Below are positions 9,006-18,319 of a stretch of DNA of 64,000 bases, piece after piece. The notes below the pieces were generated by a model that was given only the letters and a program-made list of their open reading frames with translations, was not told where the DNA came from and did no database searches. Origin of the DNA: Thinopyrum elongatum (taxonomy: Eukaryota; Streptophyta; Magnoliopsida; Poales; Poaceae); contig CM022302.1 of NCBI GenBank assembly GCA_011799875.1, forward strand, positions 523,232,228 through 523,296,227, in the 5' to 3' direction. Position 1 is the first letter of the stretch, and each line of letters starts with the position of its first letter. Made by a program: the position numbers and the translations under genes.

Positions 9006-12000
9006 TTATGTCCTTTGCTTATTGCGCCGTAACCATGGATATTCTTCATCGCTTAACAGGGTGCTTGGGTCAGCCTTGACTTTGAAGGGAGGAATTTCAC
9101 GAAACTTTTCATAATCTTCAGACATGTCTGTCTTACCCTCCACTCCCATGATGTCTCTTTTCCCTGAAAGAACTATGTGGCGCTTTGGCTCATCGTATGA
9201 TGTATTCGCTTCCTTATCTTTTTTTTTTCTCGGTTTGGTAGACATGTCCTTCACATAGAAAACATGCGCCACATCATTGGCTAGGACGAATGGTTCGTCT
9301 GTGTACCCAAGACTGTTCAGATCCACTGTTGTCATTCCGTAATGTGGCTCTACCTGTACCCCGCCTCCTGACAGATTGACCCATTTGCAATTAAACAAAT
9401 GGACCTTAAAATCATGTCCGTAGTCAAGTTCCCATATGTCCACTATGTAACCATAATATGTTTCCTTTCCCCTCTTGGTTGCTGCATCAAAGCGGACACC
9501 ACTGTTTTGGTTAGTGCTCTTTTGATCTTGGGCGATCGTGTAAAATGTATTCCCATTTATCTCGTATCCTTTGTAAGTCAATACAGTCGAAGATGGTCCC
9601 CTGGACAATGAGTACAACTCATCAGAAACAGTGTTGTCACCTCTGAGATGTGTTTCCAACCAACTGCCGAAAGTCCTGATGTGTTCACATGTAATCCAGT
9701 CGTCACACTGCTCCGGGTGTTTGGAGCGCACAATGTTCTTGTGTTCATCGACATACGGGGTCACCAAGGTAGAGTTCTGTAGAACTGTGTAGTGTGCTTG
9801 AGACCAAGAATGCCCGTCCCTGCATATTATTGAGTCCCCTCCTAGCGTGCCTTTTCCAGTCAGTCTCCCCTCATACCGTGATTGAGGGAGACCAATCTTC
9901 TTAAGGCCAGGAATGAAGTCAACACAAAACCCAATGACATCCTCTGTTTGATGGCCCATGGAGATGCTTCCTTCTGGCCTAGCGCGGTTACGGACATATT
10001 TCTTTAGGACTTCCATGAACCTCTCAAAGGGGAACATATTGTGTAGAAATACGGGGCCCAGAACGACAATCTCGTCGACTAGATGAACTAGGACGTGCGT
10101 CATGATATTGAAGAAGGATGGTGGGAACACCAGCTCGAAACTGACAAGACATTGCGCCACATCACTCCTTAGCCTTGGTATGATTTCTGGATCGATCACC
10201 TTCTGAGAGATTGCATTGAGGAATGCACATAGCTTCACAATGGCTAATCGAACTTTTTCCGGTAGAAGCCCCCTCAATGCAACCGGAAGCAGTTGCGTCA
10301 TAATCATGTGGCAGTCATGAGACTTTAGGTTCTGAAACTTTTTCTCTGCCATATTTATTATTCCCTTTATATTCAACGAGAAGCCAGACGGGACCTTCAT
10401 ACTGAGCAGGCATTCAAAGAAGATTTCCTTCTCTTCTTTGGTAAGAGCGTAGTTGGCAGGACCTTCATACTGCTTTGGAGGCATGCCGTCTTTTTCGTGC
10501 CAACGTTGCAGGTCCTCCTGTGCTTCCGGTGTATCTTTTGTCTTTCCATACACGCCCAAGAAGCCTAGCAGGTTCACGCAAAGGTTCTTTGTCACGTGCA
10601 TCACGTCGATTGAAGAGCGGACCTCTAGGTCTTTCCAGTAGGGTAGGTCCCAAAATATAGATTTCTTCTTCCACATGGGAGCGCGTCCCTCAGCGTCATT
10701 CGGAACAGATAGTCCGCCGGGACCCTTTCCAAAGATTACGTGTAAATCATTGACCATAGCAAGTACGTGATCACCGGTACGCATGGCGGGCTTCTTCCGG
10801 TGATCTGCCTCGCCTTTGAATTGCTTGCCTTTCTTTCGACATTGATGGTTGGTCGGAAGAAATCGACGATGCCCCAGGTACACATTCTTCCTGCATTTGT
10901 CCAGGTATATACTTTCGGTGTTAGCTAAACAGTGCGTGCATGCGTGGTATCCCTTGTTTGTCTGTCCTGAAAGGTTACTGAGAGCAGGCCAATCATTGAT
11001 GGTTACAAACAGCAACGCATGCAGGTCAAATTCCTCCTGTCTGTGCTCATCCCACACACGTACACCGTTTCCATTCCACAGCTGTAAAAGTTCTTCAACT
11101 AATGGCCTTAGGTACACATCAATGTCGTTGCCGGGTTGCTTAGGGCCTTGGATGAGTACTGGCATCATAATGAACTTCCGCTTCATGCACAGCCAAGGAG
11201 GAAGGTTATAGATACATAGAGTCACGGGCCAGGTGCTGTGATTGCTGCTCTGCTCCCCGAAAGGATTAATGCCATCCGCGCTTAAACCAAACCATACGTT
11301 CCTTGGGTCACCTGCAAACTCAGTCCGGTACTTTCTCTCGATTTTTCTCCACTGCGACCCGTCAGCGGGTACTCTCAACTTCTCGTCTTTCTTACGGTCC
11401 TCTCTGTGCCATCGCATCAACTTGGCATGCTCTTTGTTTCTGAGCAGACCTTTCAACCGTGGTATTATAGGAGCATACCATATCACCTTGGCAGGAACCC
11501 TCTTCCTGGGGGGCTCGCTGTCAACATGACCAGGGTCATCTCGTCTGATCTTATACCGCAATGCACCGCATACCGGGCATGCGTTCAAATCCTCGTACGC
11601 ACCGCGGTACAGGATGCAGTCATTAGGGCATGCATGTATCTTCTGCACCTCCAATCCTAGAGGGCATACGACCTTCTTTGCTGCGTACGTACTGTCGGGC
11701 AATTCGTTATCCTTTGGAAGCTTCTTCTTCAATATTTTCAGTAGCTTCTCAAATCCTTTGTCAGGCACAGCATTCTCTGCCTTCCACTGCAGCAATTCCA
11801 GTACGGTACCGAGCTTTGTGTTGCCATCTTCGCAATTGGGGTACAACCCTTTTTGGTGATCTTCTAACATGCGATCGAATTTCAGCTTCTTCTTTTCACT
11901 TTTGCACTGTCTCCTTGCATCAACAATGACCCGGTGGAGATCATCATCGGGCACATCGTCTGGTTCCTCTTGATCTTCAGCTTCCCCCGTTGCAGCATCA

Positions 12001-12293
12001 TCGTATTCAGGGGGCACATAGTTGTCATCGTCCTCTTCTTCTTCGCTGTCTTCCATCATAACCCCTATTTCTCCGTGCCTGGTCCAAACATTATAGTGTG
12101 GCATGAAACCCTTAGAAAGCAGGTGGGTGTGAAGGATTTTCCGGGCAGAGTAAGACTTCGTATTCCCATATATAGGGCATGGACAACACATAAAACCATT
12201 CTGCTTGTTTGCCTCAGCCACTTCGAGAAAATTATGCACGCCCTTAATGTACTCGGAGGTGCGTCTGTCACCGTACATCCATTGCCGGTTCAT
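9006..12293 (-). CDS. CACTA TNP2-type transposase, 1095 aa, intact
   Basis: This single uninterrupted frame encodes the DNA-cutting and strand-transfer enzyme of the CACTA element, acting on its terminal repeats in the nucleus. The N-terminus (about residues 1-75, MNRQWMYG with paired CCPCP cysteines) matches the transposase-associated domain. An acidic stretch (DSEEEEDDDN) follows. The central part (about 340-620) has tnp2-family blocks such as FVTINDWPALSNLSGQTNKG and CxxC-type cysteines (HACTHCL). The next part (about 640-790) has DUF4218-type motifs including CHMIMTQLLPVALRGLLP, and a DUF4216-like YYGYIVDIWELDYG block lies near 970. The length is normal for the family and no frame is broken, so it may be functional. 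The start Met has the conserved N-terminal motif directly after it. The coiled-coil gene lies 175 bp upstream, probably on the same transcription unit. Confidence 0.95.
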   Translation of the reverse strand: MNRQWMYGDRRTSEYIKGVHNFLEVAEANKQNGFMCCPCPIYGNTKSYSARKILHTHLLSKGFMPHYNVWTRHGEIGVMMEDSEEEEDDDNYVPPEYDDAATGEAEDQEEPDDVPDDDLHRVIVDARRQCKSEKKKLKFDRMLEDHQKGLYPNCEDGNTKLGTVLELLQWKAENAVPDKGFEKLLKILKKKLPKDNELPDSTYAAKKVVCPLGLEVQKIHACPNDCILYRGAYEDLNACPVCGALRYKIRRDDPGHVDSEPPRKRVPAKVIWYAPIIPRLKGLLRNKEHAKLMRWHREDRKKDEKLRVPADGSQWRKIERKYRTEFAGDPRNVWFGLSADGINPFGEQSSNHSTWPVTLCIYNLPPWLCMKRKFIMMPVLIQGPKQPGNDIDVYLRPLVEELLQLWNGNGVRVWDEHRQEEFDLHALLFVTINDWPALSNLSGQTNKGYHACTHCLANTESIYLDKCRKNVYLGHRRFLPTNHQCRKKGKQFKGEADHRKKPAMRTGDHVLAMVNDLHVIFGKGPGGLSVPNDAEGRAPMWKKKSIFWDLPYWKDLEVRSSIDVMHVTKNLCVNLLGFLGVYGKTKDTPEAQEDLQRWHEKDGMPPKQYEGPANYALTKEEKEIFFECLLSMKVPSGFSLNIKGIINMAEKKFQNLKSHDCHMIMTQLLPVALRGLLPEKVRLAIVKLCAFLNAISQKVIDPEIIPRLRSDVAQCLVSFELVFPPSFFNIMTHVLVHLVDEIVVLGPVFLHNMFPFERFMEVLKKYVRNRARPEGSISMGHQTEDVIGFCVDFIPGLKKIGLPQSRYEGRLTGKGTLGGDSIICRDGHSWSQAHYTVLQNSTLVTPYVDEHKNIVRSKHPEQCDDWITCEHIRTFGSWLETHLRGDNTVSDELYSLSRGPSSTVLTYKGYEINGNTFYTIAQDQKSTNQNSGVRFDAATKRGKETYYGYIVDIWELDYGHDFKVHLFNCKWVNLSGGGVQVEPHYGMTTVDLNSLGYTDEPFVLANDVAHVFYVKDMSTKPRKKKDKEANTSYDEPKRHIVLSGKRDIMGVEGKTDMSEDYEKFREIPPFKVKADPSTLLSDEEYPWLRRNKQRT

Positions 12294-12468
12294 CTGCGTG
12301 CATTATATATAATTAAGTGTGTCAAAAACCATTACAAAACATCATGAACAGATAAGTGACCAAATTAATAGAAGTTCATCATCACATTAAAACCAAAGTA
12401 CATACATAGTTCTCATTGAACAACATATAGCTCTTCAGAGCATCTAATTAAACCATACATTATTGAAA
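12294..12468. other. spacer between transposase and coiled-coil gene
   Basis: AT-rich spacer containing no ORF of note. It may be intronic or leader sequence if the two genes are co-transcribed. Confidence 0.5.
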
Positions 12469-12915
12469 CTATGTAAAACATTTCAATGCAACAACAAATG
12501 CGATTATAATCGCAACCAAGGTAACAATTGATCCAACGGCATAATGATACCAAGCCTCGGTATGAATGGCATATTTTCTATACTTTCTAATCTTGAAGCG
12601 CATTGCATCCATCTTGATCTTGTGATCATCGACGACATCCGCAACATGCAACTCCAATATCATCTTCTCCTCCTCAATTTTTTTCAATTTTTCCTTCAAG
12701 TAATTGTTTTCTTCTTCAACTAAATTTAACCTCTCGACAATAGGGTCGGTTGGAATTTCCGGTTCACATACCTCCTAGAAAAAAAAAATCTATGTCACGT
12801 TGGTCGGCATAATTGTCATAAACAACAAATGAACCAAATAGTTATAAAATATAATATATACCACATCCGAATCATAGACAGGACGAGGGCCGACGGGGGC
12901 GGATACCAAAACCAT
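12469..12915 (-). CDS. CACTA-encoded coiled-coil membrane protein, 119 aa, two exons
   Basis: Two exons (12915-12862 and 12774-12469) join in frame with GT-AG borders to give 119 residues. The first exon reads MVLVSAPVGPRPVYDSDV. The second has a charged heptad region (LKEKLKKIEEEKMILEL) and ends with a hydrophobic segment (VGSIVTLVAIIIAFVVAL) suited to a C-terminal membrane anchor. From memory, similar small proteins recur beside transposases in Triticeae CACTA elements; their role is unknown. The gene is oriented like the transposase and sits just upstream of it. The first exon and start are my inference from splice signals; the second exon is clear. Confidence 0.7.
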
Positions 12916-13297
12916 CGCACTATATAATAACAAACAATAATAAAAGTAAGAAAATTATACAAGTATCTATGTAAATCATACAAGTAAGATTTTTTTTCTT
13001 TTAGAAAGAAGATAAGAACAAGAGGCTCACCACGGTTATGCCGGCGACGAGATCGGCGCGGGCGATCGATGGCGGTGAAGACGGGGACGGGACGTGACGG
13101 ACCGCTAAACCTAGACAAATCTTGAGAAAAATGGAGCTTGAAGGTCGAGTTTGGAGAGGAGAAAGCTTAAGTAGTGTTGCTCGGGCATTTCATCGAACAC
13201 CTCATGTGCATAGGAGGTGAGCTAGAGCACCACAAACACCTCCCCTCGCCGGCCAGAAAAAACAGAGTAGTGGAGTGCTCTGCTCGCGGGCGAGGGG
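12916..13297 (-). other. 5' leader region of the CACTA transcription unit
   Basis: Lies between the TATA-like box and the coiled-coil gene. The minus strand stays open over parts of it (for example 13118-13030) and includes a CTTCACCGCCATCGATCG stretch, so an additional upstream exon is possible. I could not establish one. Confidence 0.4.
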
Positions 13298-13306
13298 TAT
13301 ATATAG
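13298..13306 (-). promoter_or_regulatory. TATA box of the CACTA element
   Basis: The minus strand reads CCTATATATACCCC in an otherwise GC-rich stretch about 300 bp inside the right terminus. It is oriented toward the coiled-coil and transposase genes, which is the expected place for the element promoter. Confidence 0.5.
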
Positions 13307-13314
13307 GCACAACA

Positions 13315-13570
13315 TTGGCCCCGGTTCGTGGTTGGAACCGGGACTAAAGGCCACCCTTTGGTCCCGGTTCCAGCCACGAACCGGTACCAATGGATGTGGG
13401 CCAGGAGCGAGGCCCATTGGTCCCGGTTCGTGTCTGGAACCGGGACCGAAGGGTCCAGACGAACCGGGACCAATGCCCCACGAACCTCGGCCGGCCCCCT
13501 GGGCGCACGAACCGGGACGTATGCCCCCATGTGTCCTGGTTCCTGACTTAACCGGGACTAATGGTCTGGG
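13315..13570. repeat. CACTA right subterminal repeats
   Basis: Multiple direct and inverted copies of GGTCCCGGTTCGTG and AACCGGGACTAAAGG within 300 bp of the terminus. In CACTA elements such subterminal repeats bind the element's own DNA-binding protein. Confidence 0.85.
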
Positions 13571-13591
13571 CTGGCCTGGACCAAAGCCCTG

Positions 13592-13604
13592 TTTTCTACT
13601 AGTG
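13592..13604 (-). repeat. right terminal inverted repeat, CACTA copy 1
   Basis: TTTTCTACTAGTG is the inverted form of CACTAGTAGAAAA at 24469. The GTT at 13605-13607 is the 3-bp target duplication. Confidence 0.9.
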
Positions 13605-13607
13605 GTT

Positions 13608-13807
13608 CCTTTTAGGCATTCTGTCGAACGGCCTGCATGCGGGAGTCATCGACGCCACGGTGGCGATACTGCGCGTACAGGTTGAGCAGCGACTCGCGGA
13701 GGACGGGCGCGGCGAAGGAGGTGCGCGCGGATCGACCTCCCGAGACGCAGACCGGGGCCGGTCGCGGGGCGTGCTTGAGAATCGCGCGTAGATGTAGAGG
13801 CCGGGAC
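13608..13807. other. unit start, no assigned gene
   Basis: A GC-rich 200-bp stretch shared by all units. On the minus strand an open frame reads VLRESLLNLYAQYRHRG, which looks protein-like, but I do not recognise it and it has no clear start or partner exon. It could be a captured exon fragment. Confidence 0.4.
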
Positions 13808-13823
13808 CGCCCCGACGACATTG

Positions 13824-14122
13824 TTTTTTTTAACACAGTCAGACGCAAGCACTCATGTACACGCGTATACACTAATCCTATGAAAGCACACACGCACATC
13901 CTACACCTATGAGCACCTCCGAAAGACTGAGCCGGCAGATCATCTTGAAACTTACGAAGTCATCGTAGGCACTTCGTCGTCGACGGGAACGTCTCCTCCC
14001 ACTGAATGCGCATCGCCGGAAATTCTGAAATAGATTCAGAAGTAAATGCGAGCACCAGGATTTGAATCTTGATGGGCTGGGGATACCACAGCCCCTCTAC
14101 CATCCAACCACAAGTTGGTTCG
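13824..14122 (-). mobile_element. tRNA-derived SINE
   Basis: On the minus strand the element begins with a tRNA-like head containing a TGGTTGGATGG A-box-like motif and a GATTCAAATCC B-box. It ends in an oligo(A) tract, seen as T8 at 13825 on the plus strand. It is flanked by 16-bp direct repeats at 13808-13823 and 14123-14138 that differ at one base. Unit D has a single copy of that target with no element (57624-57639), which confirms insertion. It resembles abundant grass SINEs of about 300 bp. Confidence 0.88.
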
Positions 14123-14138
14123 CGCCCCGGCGACATTG

Positions 14139-15383
14139 TTGCCAACCGTGTACCGTTACCAACGAGTTTTTTTTACATCACCATTACCAATGAGTTAATT
14201 GCACATTGGTACGTACCACATTTGAGGCTAGGGTAACGAATCAATATCATTTTTCATTTTATTTCACATGTCACTATCAAGTTTTTTTTAAACTATGTCA
14301 CTATCAAGTTAGGGCAAGTCGCAACAAACCAGTCTAAACCGTGCACAAACACGTATTGACAGTGTATCTGACCGACAGGATCCACCTGTCAGGAGCCAAC
14401 ATGACATGTTCTTTTACAGAAACAATCTTGTTTAAATTTAATCACGCAAATGCCCTTTGCGAAAGTCTAAAAAATGGTGTGCGCACCGGCCCGGCCACTA
14501 CACCAGGCAGAGTCTGTTGTTCAAATTTTTTTGTCTTTGAGTCTGTTGTTCAAGTTGGATACTCGAGCTTTATATTATTTCAATGTTAAACGGGCTGCAG
14601 GCCCATTTGCATTGCCAGATTGTTTTAGTGGAATGCGAATAATAATTAATTGGACGTAAACCGTCTCAAAAAAAAAATTGGACGTAGACTATAAACCGAA
14701 TACATGCACGCGCCTAGAGCCACCAGACCGGCTCGAGTTTGTTGTGCAATTTGGATAAAATACCTTCATATGATTACATTCCTAAACGTGCTGCAGGGTC
14801 CATTTGCACTACTAGTTTTCTTTAAAAATCATGAAAATATATAAATTATAATCTTGTATTACAAAAAATAATATACATAGAAATAATAAATAAATTATAA
14901 TCTCGTATTTCAATCTATATTAAGGTGGTGCTGGTCAGATGAAGCTATAGGAGGTGGTGCTGTTTAAAAAAAGTTCAATATATATTAAGGTGGTGATGTT
15001 TAAAAAAAATCCAATATATTAGAAAAAGTCAGCCTAGCCAAAGATTTTTTATATATTATAAAAAAGTTCATCATATATTTTAAAAAAATCAGTGTCTATA
15101 AAAAAATTGTTCATCATATAATATACAATAATGTTCAGTGTGTATTTATACAATGATGTTTAGTGTGAATTTACAAAAGAAATTGCATATAAAAAGTTCA
15201 GTGTAAATTTAAAAAATGTAGACAGTATTGAAAAAAATGTACACCATTTATTACAAAGCACAGAAATGTAAACAAAAAAGAAAACCCGAAAAATACCCAA
15301 CATCTGAACAAAAGATAAAAGAAATCCGAAACAAAAAAAACACATGCAAAAAAGGGAAAAAGGCCAAGATGTGTCTAAACTAG
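14139..15383. other. AT-rich non-coding stretch
   Basis: Rich in A runs and TTCATCATATA-type motifs, with repeated GTTCAGTGT motifs at about 15132-15200. It is conserved in all units. I see no gene here. Confidence 0.6.
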
Positions 15384-15385
15384 TA

Positions 15386-15478
15386 CTCTCTCCGTCCTAA
15401 AATAAGTGTCTCAACTTTGTACTAACTCTAGTACAAATTTGTACTAAGCTGAAGACACTTATTTTGGGACGGAGGGAG
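15386..15478. mobile_element. Stowaway MITE, 93 bp
   Basis: Inverted termini CTCTCTCCGTCC and GGACGGAGGGAG are flanked by TA duplications (15384-15385, 15479-15480). Most of the element is one hairpin. The empty site is present in units C (50478-50479) and D (58859-58860). Confidence 0.95.
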
Positions 15479-15480
15479 TA

Positions 15481-16257
15481 TAAAAGACCGTATGCCTCTA
15501 CTTTGACGCAAGCATCACAGTGGCGTAGTGGTTAGCGTGTACAAACTGGGTACGGTCCGTCGCAAGCATTTAGTTGCATGCAATTAACTCCCTTCTTCGC
15601 CCTACCTCATTTTGTCGAACAAAACAATTACGTTAGCGCGAAAACAATTTGCAGCCAGAACACAATGATTGCGACATGCTGACGCTGTCTTGCCGACAAT
15701 ACCTCGCCTTACCCTCTAGCACTTTTTGTACTAACTTGTGATGGCCGCGCTTTGAGTAATGCATTTAGGTGGGAACCCTCTTCCCTATGATTTAAAATAT
15801 AAACAATGATTACGGTAGATCTTCAGATTTCCTGCAACGTGTCGCTCATTTATTTGCAATAAACAACACATGAAGTCCCAGCTTGACAAAAAATATACCC
15901 CTCCATTCCAGCGAATAAAGTGCAAGTTTTTAATTTTACTTTTTAACCATTTTTCATTTGAGATATTTTTTTGACCATTAAATTGTTTATCAAATTAATT
16001 TAACCAATTCCCTCAAAAAATTAATTTAACCAATCCCCTCAAAAAATTAATTAAAAGAATCAAATACTAGTATGAGTCAAAGTCATTTCTCTTCTTAAAA
16101 AATTGAGGGGACATAAAATTATTATTAAAAAAGGTACAAGTGATTACTTGGGCTGATGCCCTGAAGCCCATGCCAAAAATCTGGGCCCATGAAAGGTAGC
16201 CACTAATGCGGCCTGCAGTCTGGTCGGCTCCAAAATTTAGACCGCCGCAGTCCACTC
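15481..16257. other. non-coding stretch with a tRNA A-box-like remnant
   Basis: TGGCGTAGTGGTTAGCGTG at 15521-15539 resembles a Pol III A-box, but there is no matching B-box or tRNA fold. The rest is unremarkable AT-rich DNA shared by all units. I see no gene. Confidence 0.5.
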
Positions 16258-17125
16258 TAAGAGCAACTCCAACCGGGTTACCCATTTCGTACGTCCATGT
16301 CCGTTTAGATCGCCGCGGACAAAAGCGTGAGCCCAACGCAGCGACTCAAACCCAAAATGCGTCCGCTTCATGTCCGCGTCGACGGATTTCAGACCCAAAA
16401 TTGAGCCTAAAATGCGTCGGCGTGGACAACGAAGCGGACGCGTCGCACGTCCCGTCGGTGTCCGTCGCGGCCACACATGTCGGCCGGCCAACCACCGCAC
16501 ATGATCGTAATTAACGCGGCCGCCTACCAAAGGCCTGCCTTGCAGTGTTTGGAAGGGCAGTGTGCCCATTCTTTTAATGGAAGCGTGCGACAGGGCCGGC
16601 CTCATCCACTTTCTGTCCACATCTGACCACCATTGCTCCCTCACCGGCGACCAGTAAACCCTAGCCAGCCAGCTCGAAAACCCTAGCAAGCCATGGGCTT
16701 CTTCAGCGGGAAGGGGAAGGGGAGGTTCAGCGCCGGCATGAGCTCTTCCCGCGGGCTCCCTCCACTGTCGCCACCGGCTAGACGCGGCACACCACCGCGG
16801 GAGCGAGAGAGGCTGTACATACCAGTCCACCAGACGCGGTGGCACTGGGAGTACCGCCAGCCCCTGTAGTATCCGGATGTGAACCTGCCGCACGGCTGGC
16901 ATCTGGACGCGCAGCGCACCCCCGTTCCGGCTGACGGTTGACCGGCCATTTATGTATAATTATGCTTTATTAAGTTTGTTTCGGCCGCGTGGGTAAAATG
17001 GATATGCCTCCCGTTTGGCGCACCTCCAAATCAAAAAGTGGACGCACACGTCCGCCTGGCCGACCCAAACGGATGAAATGCGGACAAAACGTGCGTCGGT
17101 TTCGGTCGCCTGGTTGGAGTAAGGT
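16258..17125. mobile_element. possible Mutator-like element carrying a gene fragment
   Basis: It begins with GAGCAACTCCAACC and ends near GGTTGGAGT, with loosely inverted GCGGAC/GTCCGC-rich arms of about 100-150 bp. The captured fragment at 16693-16941 lies between the arms. This is the layout of a Pack-MULE. I could not define a target-site duplication, so the class and ends are tentative. Confidence 0.45.
16693..16941 (+). pseudogene. captured plant gene fragment with in-frame stop
   Basis: The frame starts with ATG inside a plausible leader and reads MGFFSGKGKGRFSAG, then RLYIPVHQTRWHWEYRQPL, a TAG stop, and YPDVNLPHGWHLDAQRTPVP up to TGA. The Trp- and His-rich block looks like a real protein, and I recall similar blocks in Triticeae repeats, but I cannot name the family. 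The internal TAG (16867-16869) recurs in the other units. It is therefore an old dead fragment, not a gene. Confidence 0.6.
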
Positions 17126-17535
17126 CAACTCCAACGCACGACCCCAAACGGATGTCTGTTTTGTCCGCTTTTCGTTCGTTTGGGTTGGCAATCACTAAAA
17201 AAAAGACACATCCGTGACATTTTGGGCCGAACGAAAAAAAATTCTGTCATGCTTATGACACTTTTATGACGATAATTATGACAAAAGCTGGTATCATCAT
17301 AGATGTGGTGGGCTCATACTTATGTGACCAAAAATCATGTCAGAAAATGGGTTTTTTGTCCTGGGCGGGCCAGGGACGCACCTGCATGACATTCTTTGGG
17401 CCGTCCATGACCAAAAAATTCGTGGTAGAAGCGAGGGCGAGGAAAATTTCGGGGAGTTCCCGGTTACGGTGGGTGGTTGGGGCGGAGTGATGCACGGAGG
17501 TTTGCACGTTTCTCTCGTGTACGTATGCGCGTGTG
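17126..17535. repeat. MITE-like or transposon-derived repeat
   Basis: A stretch with GGTCAACTCCAACGCACGAC at its left edge and a TGACATTCTTTGGGCCGTCC segment. It is typical in look of high-copy Triticeae DNA transposon remnants. No TIR pair or TSD could be fixed. Confidence 0.45.
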
Positions 17536-17539
17536 TGCA

Positions 17540-17735
17540 GGCGTTGGGCTCTAACTGAACCCGAGCGAGGCGTTCGCTTACTGAACCCGAGCGATTGCAC
17601 TAGCTACGTTACTGAACCCGAACGACCGATCGCTTGGCTGTTAACTGAACCAGAACGATTTCTTCGCTACTGCTGCTAATTGAACCCGAGCAATCGATCG
17701 ATCGATCGCTGCTGCTGCTGCTGCTTACTGAAGCC
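17540..17735. repeat. spaced TGAACCCGAGCGA array
   Basis: Five to six copies of a TGAACC(C/A)GAGCGA-like motif spaced about 30-37 bp apart, ending in a GATC/GCTGCT microsatellite. Present in every unit with small spacer changes. Confidence 0.75.
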
Positions 17736-17749
17736 GATCGAACATGCTG

Positions 17750-18110
17750 CCTCTTGATGAACAGTGAACGTGCGGTTGGTTGAACGAGTCGAGACGTACG
17801 TGGTTGGGGTTGGATGAACAGTTCCGGGTGGGGATTGGATGAACAGGACCCCGTGGTAGTAGGCGGTTGCCGCTGGATGAACAAGACCCCGAGAGGAGGC
17901 CGCCACAGCGGAGCTGGTTGGGGGTGGATGAACAGGACCCCGTGGAGGGCTGGTTAAACAGTAGCCGGTGGAGGGCTGGATGAACAGTAGTCCCGTGGAT
18001 GAACAGTAGCTGGTGGAGGTTGAAGGAAGTCGACGGTGGGTGAAAAGTAGCCCGTGGAGTCCCGTTTTGCGGTACGCCACACCCCTCCCGATGAACAGAA
18101 CCCCCGGTTT
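17750..18110. repeat. spaced GATGAACAG array
   Basis: About ten copies of GGATGAACAG followed by GACCCCGTGG or TAGCCGGTGG, spaced about 25-50 bp apart. Units C and D have extra repeats here (53015-53050, 61385-61430). It ends about 200 bp beyond the stop of the kinase-HMA gene. Confidence 0.75.
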
Positions 18111-18319
18111 TAGATGTTAGGCTTTGGTGCGATGTCTGTTTGGTATTCAACTCGGACATTCGGCACCCCTTCATCAATGGGATAGGAGTAGCAACAGGTG
18201 TTGCTAAGATGGTGGCTTCAGGCTTACTGATGTATTACTTTATAAGGTATTTGTGAATAATTAGTAAAATGGCTGCATGCATCGTCCAGATGTAGAGGCC
18301 GGAGGTATACCCTCATTTT

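Larger units (their letters stand above)
2191..13604 (-). mobile_element. CACTA (En/Spm) transposon, copy 1, left end missing
   Basis: The right terminus at 13592-13604 is the inverted form of CACTAGTAGAAAA and is followed by the target duplication GTT (13605-13607). The left terminus and about 330 bp, equivalent to 24469-24800 of copy 2, are absent; unit 0 sequence joins directly to internal element DNA at about 2190. All element genes read on the minus strand, in the order coiled-coil protein, TNP2-type transposase, Ulp1-like second gene. The transposase frame is intact over 1095 codons, so this copy is good-quality sequence. Between the genes lie a SNF2-derived hairpin and several minisatellites. 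Without its left terminus this copy could not be mobilised as an element, unless the junction is an assembly error. Confidence 0.9.

Noticed and set aside
9012..12347. Plus-strand frames within 9012-12347
   Set aside because: They lie antisense to the intact transposase, which accounts for the long open stretches.
15518..15545. A tRNA gene suggested by an A-box-like TGGCGTAGTGGTTAGCGTG
   Set aside because: There is no B-box in register and no cloverleaf. It is at most a remnant of a tRNA-derived repeat.
17676..18177. Minus-strand frames with CSSNP, TTGSCSS and QQQQQ repeats
   Set aside because: They are translations of the GATGAACAG and GCTGCT short arrays, not a real repeat protein.
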